A stretch of 64,000 nt of DNA from Isoetes taiwanensis (lineage: Eukaryota > Streptophyta > Lycopodiopsida > Isoetales > Isoetaceae), in the NCBI GenBank assembly GCA_021234155.1, contig JAJEKV010000039.1, forward strand, positions 11,917,077-11,981,076, given 5' to 3'. Made by a program: the position numbers and the translations under genes. Below are positions 9,841 to 21,472 of the stretch, piece by piece (position 1 is the first letter of the stretch; every line of letters starts with the position of its first letter). Below the pieces are notes generated by a model. The model was given only the letters and a program-made list of their open reading frames with translations, searched no databases and was not told the origin of the DNA.

Positions 9841-12477
9841 ATGGCCTATATAAAAGTCCTCTTCGATCTGTAGAAAGTTGAGAAAGGTATGTTGTAAGCC
9901 ATCTGCTATGCTTGTAGCAGATCTTCTTATTGTTAAGCATCATCTCCTTATTAACGGCTCACCCGATGCTACTTCAGTTATAATGTCACAATATGAATGC
10001 ACTACGTGCTTGCTCTACTTTATTCGGGCTCCTCAAAATGCAGTTTAGCTGTATCATCAAGAATTGTCTCAATGGAAACAACAGAGGCCCCATCTGGTGC
10101 TTGAGCATTGTGATGTCTAATGAAAGTGTGGACCTTACCATTGGCCACCACCACACCCTTTACTATAAGAGGAACTGAAGACAACTGCAAGAATATTGAA
10201 TATATGAACATCAGGTCCGAGCAGTTGCGGATGCGATTTTATATAACTAAATGGGCAATTAACACTAGCAAATCGCTTAGACAATCTATTGGAGCTGCCT
10301 CTTGCTTTTCAAGCTAAGCTAGAAGTACACAATACTCGCTGCTCATTCAAGCTCCAAATGGTCTGAAAGATCAAAGCTGCAAATTATTCCTGCTCAAGGG
10401 GATCGCCACTGCGATCTTCATGGACAGCTTTCTATTATAATGATATCTCGCTAGCTGCTCATTTAAGTTCCCAATGGTTAGGAAGATCGCAGGTGTGATT
10501 TGTTTCATCGCAACGAGATCGCCACTGCCATGAGGTTCTATCATAGCATTGGCGACCTTGCAGAGGTTCTATAATCTTGATACCCCTCGTAACTAGACTT
10601 TAGAGTTTATAGATGATCGGTCTTTCTTATCATGTCAAGCTCAGCATAATGATAATGGAGACTAGCTAAAAATAATGAATGAAACAAATCCAGCCAAAGA
10701 ACTCTCTGAATGTAATGAACATGCCGCAAACAAGTTCCAGAGAAGGTAGATAGCAATACTCGCAGAGCATTAGTCATCTAATGAGGCTTTTTGAGTAGAT
10801 TCAAGTTTGAAAAAAGATTAATATGAGCTTGAACTTGCCTCTAAATTAATCTTTCCGATGGCCAAATAAGAATGCTTGAGAGCGCTTGAGAAGAATGCCT
10901 GAGCATGTGAGAAGATTGAACTGAGAGCGCCCGAGAAGGGCGCCTAAGCACCTGAGGTGATGGCCTAAGGAGCACCTCAAGACTTGAGAGCGCCTACTTG
11001 AACAAGAATGAATCTATTGCCATATTCAAATTTCATATGTGGAGAATTTGAATTAAAACTATCTCAACTGCCCGAAGATATGTTTGATACAAGCCACTTT
11101 GAATTATTTGAATTTGGAATAATGGCAAGTATTTGAAATGGATCATGATTCCAAATGTGAAACATGCATACCACATAGTTTAGTCAGAAATGGGCGCCTA
11201 AATTTTCTTGAACCAGAAGTACCTTGATTTTTTCTGTCGAGATTGATTTAGGCGGCATATTTTATACGGCAGCATTTTAAAATACTCATGATGTATTTAT
11301 GGCACAACTGTATTTATGACACACATCGCTTTAACTACAATGGGTGCATTAACTACGGCCCATAATTGGTGACCCATGGCAACGCCTGTGTTAATGCCAT
11401 TTTTTTCTATATAATTGGAGAGGCAATTTTCGGTTTGGCTTAAAATCTTTGCAAATGCCTCTCCAAATCTACGAGCGTCTACTTGATCCGATTTTTGAGC
11501 GCCTTCCAATCCAGCTTTGCAATGGCACCATCAAAAATTTCCATAAAAGGTACATTTTCTCTTATTTTTAAGCTTTAGCTTAGAGACCGTAGCTATTAGT
11601 TTGAGCTTGAAAGGATCGTCGTTTCATTTCATTAAAATGAGAAATTTCGTGATTCTAACTAGGGACGAAATTGTTTTTAAGGCATTTTTTTGAAGGCATT
11701 TTATACGACAATGTGGCGCCATTTAACATTTTCCCACACATATTTTGTCCAAATTTGGCACCATTAATATTAGAGGGAAAAAAAAAAAAAAAAAAAACTG
11801 CAACTAAAGTTAGCAAGATTTACCTATTTTACACAAAGAGGGGCATCATTAACTTCTCAAATTGACAAATTTAAACACGTCAAGAAAATTTGTTTATGAA
11901 GCAATGCATGAATGTTGACTTGTTAAAAAATTTTTTACGAAATTTGTTGCTGAATTGAATCACCGCCATTAGTAGGATCATGTTTTTCTTTGGCAACATT
12001 CATAAGAAGGTCAAATGCCCCACTAAAAAGCAAGATTTCATTAATTAGAGAAATTTCATTTTCTCGTTTGACAACGAAATAGGTCGCGGTCATCTCAGGC
12101 AAACTAAAAAATGGTTGTATGCAATCAGAATGAAGCGTTAATAATTAGTAAATCAGCTTGAAAAAATTACAATCGCTGAAAATTGTCTGTACAACTATAG
12201 CCTCTAGGTGTCATAACATTAACTATGAGGTTCCAAAAGCATCACTAGTGCTCCCAAAGATCGCCATGGCGATAGTTTGGACAAGAAGGCAAGGCAAAAT
12301 ATAAAGAGTGTACTGCTTGCAATTATCTAATATTAATCTAAAAAATAGACAAATCTTGTCGGAATAATCGCGGTCGCGATCTTTTAGACAAATATATTGA
12401 TGTAAAGTAGGCACACATCAAAGCATGTATTTTCAAAGAAGTATAATTACAAAAAAGTTAATTATGGATTGACATTT
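9841..12477. other. Gene-poor stretch with minor repeats
   Basis: No gene is recognised. A minus-strand frame at 10020-10211 and another at 11297-11509 are open but carry no known motif. A run of 20 A lies at 11778-11797. At 10880-11000 the phrase GAGAGCGC recurs three times among variants of TTGAGAGCGC and GAAGGGCGCC. Confidence 0.4.
10340..10580 (+). repeat. Diverged direct duplication of about 116 bp
   Basis: The segment from 10340 (TGCTCATTCAAGCTCC ... GATCGCCACTGCGATC) recurs from 10456 (TGCTCATTTAAGTTCC ... GATCGCCACTGCCATG) with scattered differences. Confidence 0.55.
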
Positions 12478-12565
12478 TCACTGAGTTTCTTTCACAGACT
12501 CTGCATCAATCCTAAGCTCCGCAGCTATTCTTCTAATGTGCTCCTTTCCTGCGGCAATCGTCTGT
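12478..12565 (-). pseudogene. 3' end of the methyltransferase-like gene, cut off by the chromovirus
   Basis: Reading minus from the retrotransposon edge, the frame gives AAGKEHIRRIAAELRIDAE and a stop at 12478-12480. With one copy of the TCTGT target duplication removed, it follows in phase from TTGYTEMDTS at 36.6 kb. It is therefore the last 27 or so codons of the frame at 36599-38510, now 24 kb away. Confidence 0.7.
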
Positions 12566-14449
12566 TGTGACGCTCCCTGAACATATACGACCCTCGGCCG
12601 TATGCATACGGGGACTTTCCCCTCCCATGGCAACCAACTTGCCATAAGCAGGGCCCTCCGTCTAACTCGGGCCGTCTATAATAAGACGCTCAAGTGAAGG
12701 ACACAGAGGGGTCATTCGGCCCACGCCTTCAATGAAGCCTACGTCATGGAGCGTGAATACAAGGGTTAGCACACAGCATAGATCATATATAAATAACCAC
12801 CACGAAGGGTGGCACATCCATCCAAATACCAACGGCAAAGAATATGCATCTAAACCTAAGAAAACACCCCAAACCCAAGGTTATACCCGGTTCCGAGCTC
12901 ACGTGAGGGTAGGCTGGACGGCTTGGCCTCAAGAGATCAGCGACAGAGGTATAACGGCACGGCATTGGCGGCATAGAACATCGGCTAGGGTGGTCCACTC
13001 CATCCGCCCCCCCTCACGTGCACACTTTGCGGATGGGTCAATTCCACGCTATGGCCTCGCTATAGCCAGGAAGAGACGCGGGGCTCGAGGCATCACCCCT
13101 GGCGAGCCTACTCGGGGTTCATGAAGCCCCGGTCCAGATGAGGCAGGTCGTGGGGCGTCCCCTTCGGAGAATCACCGGTGGTTCCATGGGTGAGCTAGAG
13201 AATACGTGCCGCATCGACCCCGCATCCGTGCAGACTTACTCACCCTAAATCTACTCAAAGTGTGCAAGGTGCCCCATACGGGTCACACCTCTACACCCAG
13301 GGAGTGTCAGACCCATACCCGGCCCTCTACGTGACCGGCTATCAGGCCTAGCTCACTGTAGGAGTCTCGAGAGCCTTTTATGTTCGTGCAAGACCCCACC
13401 CCACTTCACTTGTGTTCCTTGTGCGGTGCTAAGCCCGATTATCATAGCATCTATGACCCGGTGGGCTCTTGTGCCTGAGCAGCAATTAACGGGATATCTG
13501 AGGGCTCTATCTAGGAGCATACTACAATAAATGGCTCAGAGGTCTCTACCCCCCTTAATTCCCCCATTTCCAGAGTAATACTAGGCCAAGAACCATCAAT
13601 CCATCCTTTACGAGCAAAACCAGAATCAGAATATAAAGAGAACTTACCTTTACAATCAAGGGTTAGTTCCTACCCCGGGGGATGCACTTAGTAATAAAAG
13701 GGTATGGACATCTGCGTTCGAAGTGTGCCCAAAAACATCCCTAGTATACTGATCTGTGGAAGCTAATTTAACCCCTAAAGTATATATTTTGCCCCAGATA
13801 ATGGCAAAAAAACCCCCTAATGGTAAGTATACAAATACTGAATGGTAAAAAAAAACCCCCCTTTCTTGCATGCACATGTCCCGTACTGCAAAGAATATTG
13901 AATCCCCCGGGGTTCCTACGAGTAAAACACAGAGAGAACATACCAACAACCCAAACAGGTGCCCAACAGGGGCGCTATCCTAGAATTCACAACTACTCTA
14001 GCCACCCACCTGTGTTTCTGCTGGACCCGTTGTCATTGGGGATTTCCATCTTCTTGGTCTTGGTGTTCAGCTCGTGTCAGAAGGGTGGCGTCCAACTGCT
14101 CAAGGTGGCGCTCAGCTCTGGTCACAAGGGTGGCGCTCCACTGTTCAAGGTGAGTTGTGGCTGATATGGGGGTGGTGATCCACCCTATTGATCCCAATTA
14201 GCATTACCATGTTAACCAATCGAGGGTGGCCACGTGGCGCCTTCCCAAGCCATAATTAACTTAATTATGGCTTTTTAAATATTAGTTCCTTAGTTATAGG
14301 TTATTATCCTTAATAATTAAATTAGCATAGCTAATTTAATCCCTTTTAGGTCAACCCCCTAGGTTACCATACCCCATGGTGGCGTATCTATACTAGGTGA
14401 CGTGTCAATATATTTATACGTATACCGTATAAATACTTGGAACGTCACA
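12566..14449 (-). repeat. 3' LTR (1884 bp, contains a MITE)
   Basis: The segment starts TGTGACGCTCC and ends GGAACGTCACA on the plus strand. It matches 34960-36593 throughout except for a 246-bp insertion (13673-13912 plus target duplication). Near 14070-14150 the LTR holds two imperfect copies of an AAGGGTGGCG-type unit. Confidence 0.9.
13673..13912. mobile_element. 240-bp MITE inside the 3' LTR
   Basis: The block is absent from the other LTR, where TTCCT runs straight into CTGAGTAAAA. It begins CCCCGGGGGATGCA and ends with the inverse of CCCCGGGGGATTCA. TTCCTA flanks it on both sides (13667-13672 and 13913-13918). The terminal inverted repeats, target duplication and empty site in the sister LTR together establish a small DNA-element insertion younger than the retrotransposon. 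It has no coding capacity; superfamily not assigned. Confidence 0.8.
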
Positions 14450-14463
14450 TTCTCCCCTCCTTA
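14450..14463 (-). other. Polypurine tract of the chromovirus
   Basis: On the minus strand AAGGAGGGGAGAA abuts the TGTGACG start of the 3' LTR. This is where plus-strand DNA synthesis is primed in LTR elements. Confidence 0.75.
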
Positions 14464-15119
14464 GAATTAATGCTGTCCCCAGCATTGGGTTAGATACAAA
14501 TGTAGTATTTGACATTATGAAGGAAGAAAATTCCTTATTTCAGAAGATAATGTATTAAAACTTCAAAGTTTAAAACAGTTCAAGCACCGAGGTGCAGTTC
14601 ACATGATTATTATAAGCAACAAGTTCAAGGACCGAAGTCCAATATCAAAAAGCAGCGTAACACTAAGGAACTATGTGTAAACACCATGAAAACGAAGAAA
14701 GTCGGGTCATCAGCAACCCCCTATACATGGGCAGGTCACGTACTGCTTACTGGCCTGCACATGTCAATATATCAGTTTTCATAGATAAAATAAGTAGGTT
14801 GTGGTTGAAGGGTCCACCCCCTAAAAGAATAAAAGAAAATTTATCTACAAGGAACCTATCATGCCTATGGTTCGCAATTCATTGCGGCGTAAGGAATGGT
14901 CACGTTCCTATTATAGCCAAGATGAATGCGGCTAAGAACTACATGCTTTACAAGCAGTTCGTGGTCGTGTCACATTGACAGTACACCACGTCCTAAGGAA
15001 CACGAAGGTGATCCCATCATCCGAGAATCGTTGTTAACTACGATGCATCTACCCTCTACCGATTCTCGCGAATCAAGTCTTCAAACTTCTCACGGGGCGG
15101 GGTTGATAGCATCGTTGAT
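14464..15119 (-). other. Chromovirus 3' untranslated region
   Basis: Between the end of the chromodomain and the polypurine tract no domain is seen. Confidence 0.5.
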
Positions 15120-16640
15120 GGTGCGGCCTTGAGATTGGCGCAAGATGAAACCGGATAGTGCTTCTCAAGATCTGTTTGCATCACCCACGTAGCATCCTCC
15201 ACTGGCAAGTGTTTCCATTTGACCAAGTATTATAACATTTGAGTCCTCCTGGTCTGTTTATAAGATCGATCAAGAAGAGCTTCAGGTACTATCTCTAGCT
15301 GCTCCTCTGTCATTTCCAGGAGGGTTGGGGTTTCCAAAACCTGCCTGGATCGGGGTGTGTTTGCTTTAGAAGACTCACATGAAAAACCTTGTGGATTTTT
15401 TGCCGGGTGGCAAGTCCAGCGATATGCTTGCTCCCCAACACGTTCGATGATTTTGAGCGGTCCAGCCCATCTGGGTGCCAACTTCTTGCAGTTACCAATC
15501 TTAAGCTTGGCTTGTTTTACCTTAATCTTAAGCCAAACCGATTCACCCACCTGGAAGACTCGTGGGGTCCTGTGCTTATCTGCTACACTCTTTTGACGAC
15601 TGCGTGCAGCTAGCAAGTAACCACGTACTTCCTCGACCAAAGCTTGCATCTCCAGGAGGAGTTGTTGAGAAACCTCCACTTTCGACACGGGGTTGTGCCA
15701 TGTGTCAGGAGTAAGGCATTGATAACCATAATTTATCATGAAAGGAGACATTCTGGAAGACTCCTGTTTCATACTGTTATAGGCAAACTCTACTAGATAA
15801 ATATAGTCAGCCCATTGGGATTGCTTACTCCACACATAACTTCGTAGCATATCCTCTATGATACGATTGGTACGCTCTGTCTGACCATCTGTCTGAGGAT
15901 GATAGGCGGTACTCATAGCAAGCTTGGTCTGGATGGTGGTGAAGAAATCTTTCCAGAATGCACTTACAAATTTGGGATCTCTGTCAGATACAATAACCCG
16001 TGGCATTCCGTGCAACCTGAAGATCTCCTTTGCGAAAAGCAAGGCGGTGTCGAAGGCGGTGTCGGTGGTACGACATGGCAAGAAGTGAGCCATTTTTGAC
16101 AATTTGTCGACGACCACCACTAGTGCATCATAGCCACGGAGAGTTCGTGGCAGTCCCACAATGAAATCCATGGTTATTACTTCCCACTTGCGTGGGGGGG
16201 CACATCCAAAGGTCGTAGCTCTCTTGAAGTCTTAGTTGTTCGCCTTGGTTTGTTTTTGACACACTTGACATCGCTTAATATACCTAGCAATATCCTTCTT
16301 CATCGAAGGCCAAAAGTAGCTAGAACGGATTTTAAAATAGGTCTTCATAAATCCTGCATGTCCAGCTATAGGGCTGTTATGTGTGTCATGGAGGATTAAC
16401 TTACGCACTCCGGAAGTCTGAGGTACACACAACTTATCCTTGTGATATAACAGATTGCCCTCTTTCTTATATGAACGGAAAGCTTCGCGTTCTTTATCTG
16501 TGCGTGCCTCCTTACTCAAACTAGCCCATATTTCATAGAACTCGGGATCCGTAGCCAAGGTCTGTTCTATCTGTTTCCCAAACTCACTTGTGAGTGTAGA
16601 AATTGCATTACAATGGGTTCGGGTTACCGAGGGGTGGCGT
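15120..16640 (-). pseudogene. Chromovirus integrase with C-terminal chromodomain
   Basis: The zinc-binding region shows HDTHNSPIAGHAGFMKT and CQVCQKQ (16.2-16.4 kb). The catalytic core begins MDFIVGLP and carries VVVDKLSK, VSDRDPKFVSAFWKDF and QTDGQTERTNRIIEDML. These supply the D-D-E residues used for strand transfer. The C-terminal part is disturbed by compensating frameshifts (another frame reads IHKVFHVSLLKQTHP near 15370). An in-frame TAA at 15230-15232 precedes YLVKWKHLPVEDATW, a chromodomain core that in this group helps target integration to modified chromatin. A second in-frame TAA near 16232 separates the zinc region from the core. Both stops could derive from CAA. Confidence 0.9.
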
Positions 16641-17230
16641 GACAATGCATCCGCAACCACATTGTGCTTTCCAGGCTTATACATGATCTCAAAATCATAT
16701 TCTTCAAGAAATTCCATCCATCTCCTCTGACGGAGGTTGAGGTTCGGTTGGGTGGATAAATAACGGAGACTTTGGTGATCCGCGGTCCAATCGAATCTTC
16801 TACCAAGGAGGTAGTGTCTCCATATTCGCAAAAAGCTTGAACAACAGCTAACAACTCGATCATGGGTAGGATATCGCTCGTTCTCTGTCTCGTTCATCTT
16901 CTTTGAATCATAGGCAATAACCCTCCTTCTTGCATCAGGACTCCACCAGTGGCAATTTGACTGGCATCTGTGGCCACTAGTTTATCCTTGTCAGGATCGG
17001 GCAACGTGAGAATGGGTGCTGACGTTAAGGCATCTTTAAGCTGCTGGAAACTTCCCCGAACCTTAGTCTTCCAGTGCTCCATCCAATCCTTCACCTTCTC
17101 ATGCTTCGTAAGATTTGTAAGAGGTGCTGCAATCCTTGCAAAATCCTTTACAAACTTTCGATAGTATCCTGCTAATCCCAAGAAACTTCGGACCTCGGAG
17201 ACATTTTTCGAATAGGCCATTCCCTTACGG
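16640..17230 (-). pseudogene. Chromovirus RNase H region
   Basis: The connection begins VSEVRSFLGLAGYYRKFV and FQQLKDALTSAPILTLPD. RNase H follows with VATDAS and, after a frameshift near 16900, TADHQSLRYL, RRWMEFLEEYDFEIMYKPG and ADALSRH. RNase H removes the RNA template during reverse transcription. The DAS and ADHQ motifs are visible, but the region is split into two frames and is not translatable as it stands. Confidence 0.85.
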
Positions 17231-17990
17231 CCCTCTTTTTTTCTTTGGATCTGTAGCAATTCCCTCTGCAGAAATGATATGGCCCAAATAATCAACCTTT
17301 GGAGTGGCAAACTTGCACTTAGAGAACTTGGCAAAAAGCTGATGACGTCTTAACTTTTGTAGGGCCAATTTAAGATGTTTCTCATGCTCTTCTAGAGTCT
17401 TACTGTAGATGAGAATGTCGTCAAAGAAAATGACAACAAAATCATCCAAGTATTGTCGGAAAACATCGTTCATTAACCGCATAAACGTTGCGGGGGCATT
17501 AGTTAATCCGAAAGGCATAACGGTAAACTCATAATGCCCATATCTAGTGCGAAAAGCAGATTTATGGATGTCCTCCTCTTTAATCCTTATCTGATGATAT
17601 CCCGAGCGAAGGTCAATCTTTGAAAAATATTTGGCCCCTTGCAACTGATCCATTAGATCATCTGCTCTCGGCAAAGCATAGCGATTTTTGATGGTATGCT
17701 TGTTGAGTTGCCGATAATCAATACACATTCTCAAGGATCCTTTTTCTTTACAAAAGAATAGGGCGCCAAAAGGGCTTAAACGCTAGGTCGAATAAAACCT
17801 AGGTTTAGTAGCTCTTGAAGTTGCTTCTTAAGCTCGCCAACCAACTCGGGGGACTCATACTGGTGCAGGGGCCTTGCCGGTAGGCTTAGTGCCCGGCTCT
17901 AGAGCTATCTCACATTCTACCCTCTAAAAGGAGGAAGCTTCGGATCGCCCGGGAAAAGATCGCTAAATTCATGGAGAATAACGGGCAATC
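17225..17990 (-). pseudogene. Chromovirus reverse transcriptase
   Basis: The frame from 17734 reads [52 protein letters not shown] and FFDDILIYS, where the DD pair is the catalytic centre. It ends in [19 protein letters not shown]. The upstream linker (17740-17990) is recognisable in shifted frames as EIALEPGTKPTGKAP, QLQELLNLGF and PFGAP, so two or three single-base changes break the N-terminus. Another frameshift follows DPKKK near 17230. Confidence 0.92.
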
Positions 17991-18008
17991 CCCGTGGCAA
18001 GGTGTTGA

Positions 18009-18650
18009 TTACTTGGTTTTGCTTAGCATCCGACTCAATGGAAGCAAGTCTAATAACGCAGAGGAGCTTTTTTTTGCGATAGCTTTATCTAACCGTCGAA
18101 TGGACATAGACTGCATGATAGGGTTGAATGGTTCACCTTTTATAGTTACGCGGGCTCCATTAGCTGCGTTGAAGGTAACTTCTCTCTTCTCGCAGTCTAT
18201 GTTGGCTTTTGCAGATGCCAAGAATTCCATTCCAACAATGAGGTCGTATTTGCCAATATCCATTAACTCGGCACCCATAGCAACTGGTGCGCCTGGCAAC
18301 TGCATCTTAAGGTTGATGCGACGACCATGAGTATGTCTAACCTTACCACTGGCTAAAGTGACAGGCCTCGGTCGTGACCTTAGGGTTTCCAGTTGTAGGA
18401 CCTGGGCCATTCTAGGAGAAGCAAAATTATGTGTACTCCCCGTATCCATAAGAATTACAAAAGGCTTACTGTCTACTTGGCCTATGGTGGAAATGACAGC
18501 AGGCTGACTTTTAGCATTGCCAGTTTCTATAGCTGCAAGGATATGAGACGCACCGTGAATGTACTCGGGAGCGTCCTCGTCAGCAGGTAATGTTGACTCA
18601 ATATCGTCCCAGTCGAGGTCGGCCATGGCCAGCTGGGCAGTCTGGGTAAC
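18009..18650 (-). pseudogene. Chromovirus aspartic protease region
   Basis: The retropepsin-like active site is VILMDTGSTHNFAS, followed by LASGKVRHTHGRRI and YDLIVGMEFLASA. This enzyme processes the Gag-Pol product. The frame starts directly at element A. With A and one ATA removed it continues in phase from the gag zinc knuckle at 28.9 kb, so gag and protease were one frame before the insertion. Confidence 0.88.
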
Positions 18651-18684
18651 ATACACACTGACCCCAATTTTTGGTCCACAGTTG

Positions 18685-19560
18685 TTTTTTAGTTGTACGG
18701 AAGTGTTGTTTTATGCCAAAAACAACACCAAAATGGCCCCAAAAGTCCACGTGGCCCGTTTATCCGGATTTGCACAAAGAGACAGTGGTTTTTGGCAAAA
18801 AATTTCCACGGTGGTCTTTTGGCAGAAAAATCCACGCGTAGAAAAAATTGATATAGTTTTTGTGAATTTTTGTCAACGTGTACTTTTTTCCTTCGCTGTT
18901 GTTTTTTGTAAAATCACACGTTGTTTAGCTTTAAAATAGCACGCATAGGTTTTAATTTTACTACACCTGAAAAACTAAATTACAACACTAGAAATAAAGA
19001 ACTATAAAAAAAAACACGTAGGAAATAGAAAAATAATATTTTCAAATGTTCTTTTCCTCAATATGGACACATCGTTTCAAGTGTTGTTTTTGCAAAATTA
19101 AGAAAACCACGCATGGCCTTTTTTTAATTTTATTTAAACACTACATGTGTTATTGAAATCTAGCTATTGTTTTCTTAAAATGAGGACATGTAAAAAGTAA
19201 TATAATAACACATAGAAAAAAACGTGAGTTTCTAGTGTGGTTGTTTAACTAATGAGATATTGACACGTGGCATATCAAATAAATGTCTACATGTAAATAA
19301 TGCAATACTGCACGTCGGAAACAATGTTACAAATAAGAACATTGTGGTTTCTAATTAAAAGTATGTGATGTTATTACCTATTGATCGAGAAAAGGTCACT
19401 TGTTTTTTTGCTTTGTACAAGTGTTTCTTAGTATTGTATCCTTGTCACTTTTAGAATTTGTTACATATTTCTTGGTGCAACATTTCATTTAGTACTTAAT
19501 TTAGTACTTAATTGCACATAAAGAGACAATATAATCAAATTTCTTATATTATTTAAGGAA
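18685..19560. repeat. Left subterminal region of element A
   Basis: AT-rich sequence with recurring phrases such as GTTGTTTT, AACAACAC, CACGTG and GTGTTGTTTTTGC in both orientations. This is typical of CACTA subterminal regions where transposase-binding units cluster. No gene. Confidence 0.5.
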
Positions 19561-19804
19561 AAGTGAACATAAGATGCAGAGTTCCGCGGCCATTCATCGT
19601 ATGTTCTCTTTTAATACAGGAAATTCAATACAATATGTTCTCCTTTAATACAGGAAATTTTTTATTTTGCATCATAAAGTGCAAAGTAGGACAATATTTA
19701 ATAGCTTGGAACTCAAGGAAAACTATGATTACTATGCCGGCTAGCCTTTGGAGACAACTCTGGATTTGGAGACAACTCTGGATTTGATGTGCCTTCTTGG
19801 CCTG

Positions 19805-19924
19805 CTATATTCTGATACTTGCTGATAGCCTGTTTTGAACTCCCTTCTTCAATAAATTTTGAAAATCTTGCTCCAGAGACTTGATACAGACGATTGCGTT
19901 ATCAACTATGGTCGATTTGTCTGC
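19805..19924 (-). pseudogene. Captured bHLH gene fragment, second exon
   Basis: After a splice acceptor (TTTCCAG at 19931-19925) the frame reads ADKSTIVDNAIVCIKSLEQ and DFQNLLKK, then stops at 19805. This is the loop and helix 2 of a plant basic helix-loop-helix transcription factor (compare the usual DKSTIVDEAI.YIK.L). It is in phase with the exon at 20108-20312, so exon boundaries and intron are kept. It lies within element A and is a captured piece, not a working gene. Just 3' lies a tandem 18-bp repeat (19749-19785). Confidence 0.75.
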
Positions 19925-20107
19925 CTGGAAACATGGGTTAAACCCAAAAAATCAGTTTGCATTTAGATGCATAACTCTTTTGGATAAAAAAAGAAGAAGA
20001 ATAATTCAGTTTTGACTACAAAAATCCAGACCAAAGTAGTGTTTCTAGTTCAGATCATTGTCTGTGGCACAAAAACACAGTTTTATGGTTTTGCATAAAA
20101 GAAATAC

Positions 20108-20312
20108 CTTTGCTGAGACTTTGGGAAGCATAGAATAGAGTGTTACAAACATTCCTCTCATTTTTTCCCTCCTCTCCTGCTCAGATATGAACCTCGTGTC
20201 AGGCTCCAAGATCATAACGCAGCAGACATGCTCTCACTTTCCAAGTTTCAAAACCAAGGATTCAAGGCGGAGCCTGTTATTCGAACAATGAGAAGAAGCG
20301 AAGAATAATATC
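20108..20312 (-). pseudogene. Captured bHLH gene fragment, first exon
   Basis: The exon is bounded by an acceptor (CTTGCAG ahead of 20312) and a donor (AAAG|GTATTT at 20108). It reads EPDTRFISEQERREKMRGMF then VTLYSMLPKVSAK, the basic region and helix 1 of a bHLH domain, with the E-R-R DNA-contact pattern. One in-frame TGA lies upstream of the domain. Spliced to 19924-19805 it would give a complete bHLH domain. Confidence 0.75.
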
Positions 20313-20489
20313 CTGCAAGCAAGAATGCCCTTTAGAAACAGGCAGGCAGGGATCTGCTGATACAAGAAATCTCTGTTCTGCAAGAAACAGGCGCAGCCAT
20401 AGTCGCTGCCCTGGTTGCATCATATCATACCGCCTTCTAAAATCAAACTTCAAATAAGTTCACAAATACATTACCTCAGCCAAAAATTT

Positions 20490-20610
20490 AAGAGCTGCTA
20501 CCGAGCCACCGAGAATCTGAGAGCTGCTACCGAGCACTGCTGAAAATTTGAGGGCTGCTGCCGTGCCACCGAAAATCTGTGAGCTGCCACAGATAATCTG
20601 AGAATTGCCA
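20490..20610 (+). repeat. Imperfect tandem repeat, about 40-bp unit
   Basis: GAGCTGCTACCGAG and GCCACCGA(G/A)AATCTG recur three times with variation. Confidence 0.5.
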
Positions 20611-20756
20611 GCAGCACAAGGAGCTTAACCATGGGCTCCTACAGATCACCATGGCTTAGATGTAGTGGCCGCTTCAGACGTCGTGGCTGCAGATCCGGTC
20701 GCGCCCAAGCAAGGCAAGAGGAAATCGGCGAAGGGGGGAAAACTGGCATTTCGTTC

Positions 20757-20915
20757 AACCAATAGGATGAGAGTACCAGGATTGCAATCTCAACCGTCCA
20801 TCTTGGCAAAAATCTATGCCGTCCATCTCCTTAGTGCAACCAATAGGATTACACTAAGAGGATCACAATCTCAACCGTCCATCTCGCTCAAAATCTAGGC
20901 CATCCATCTTGGCTC
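20757..20915 (+). repeat. Direct duplication of about 81 bp
   Basis: CAACCAATAGGAT followed by CAATCTCAACCGTCCATCT occurs at 20757 and again at 20838. Confidence 0.6.
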
Positions 20916-21472
20916 ACTTTTCTCACTACATATATTAAGTTTTAGATTTAATTTTCAACATATGTTTCATTATTTTTGCAGGGGTATTTTTTTTATAGGT
21001 TCTGCTATATTCGGGTCATATGATCATGGCCAATTAAATGGCTTGGATGTGGCCTGCATGCACACCCCTGGTCATTTTGGCCATGGCCCATATGGGCCTC
21101 AGATTTTTCATACTAAGCTAAAACAATAGGATCGCAAACTAAACAAGTATACCGGCAGTTTAGTTTTTCTTAAGAGAGGGTGCCTGTCGATGGGGATAGC
21201 AACCCTTTTTGGTGCAACCTAACTCCCCCAAGCTGCTATTTCATGCGGTTCAACCAAACTAAGAGTCTAACAAACAAGACTTATTACTAGCATTTGAACT
21301 CAATATATGTGTGTAATGCACGACCTTGCACAAGAAACCATTGGGATCAGGGTTCGAAAAATGTTTAACCTCTACCTGATAATTTGTCGCCCATATAACA
21401 TATGTACTGGATTTAATATATAACAAGATATAAATTTGCTAGATTTTACATTAAACTATGTTTTTTAAACTG

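Noticed and set aside
12732-13124. Plus-strand frames in the LTR as genes
   Set aside because: They lie within the LTR and are not kept in the other LTR.
16970-17164. Plus-strand frames opposite the pol region
   Set aside because: Shadows of the minus-strand retrotransposon genes.
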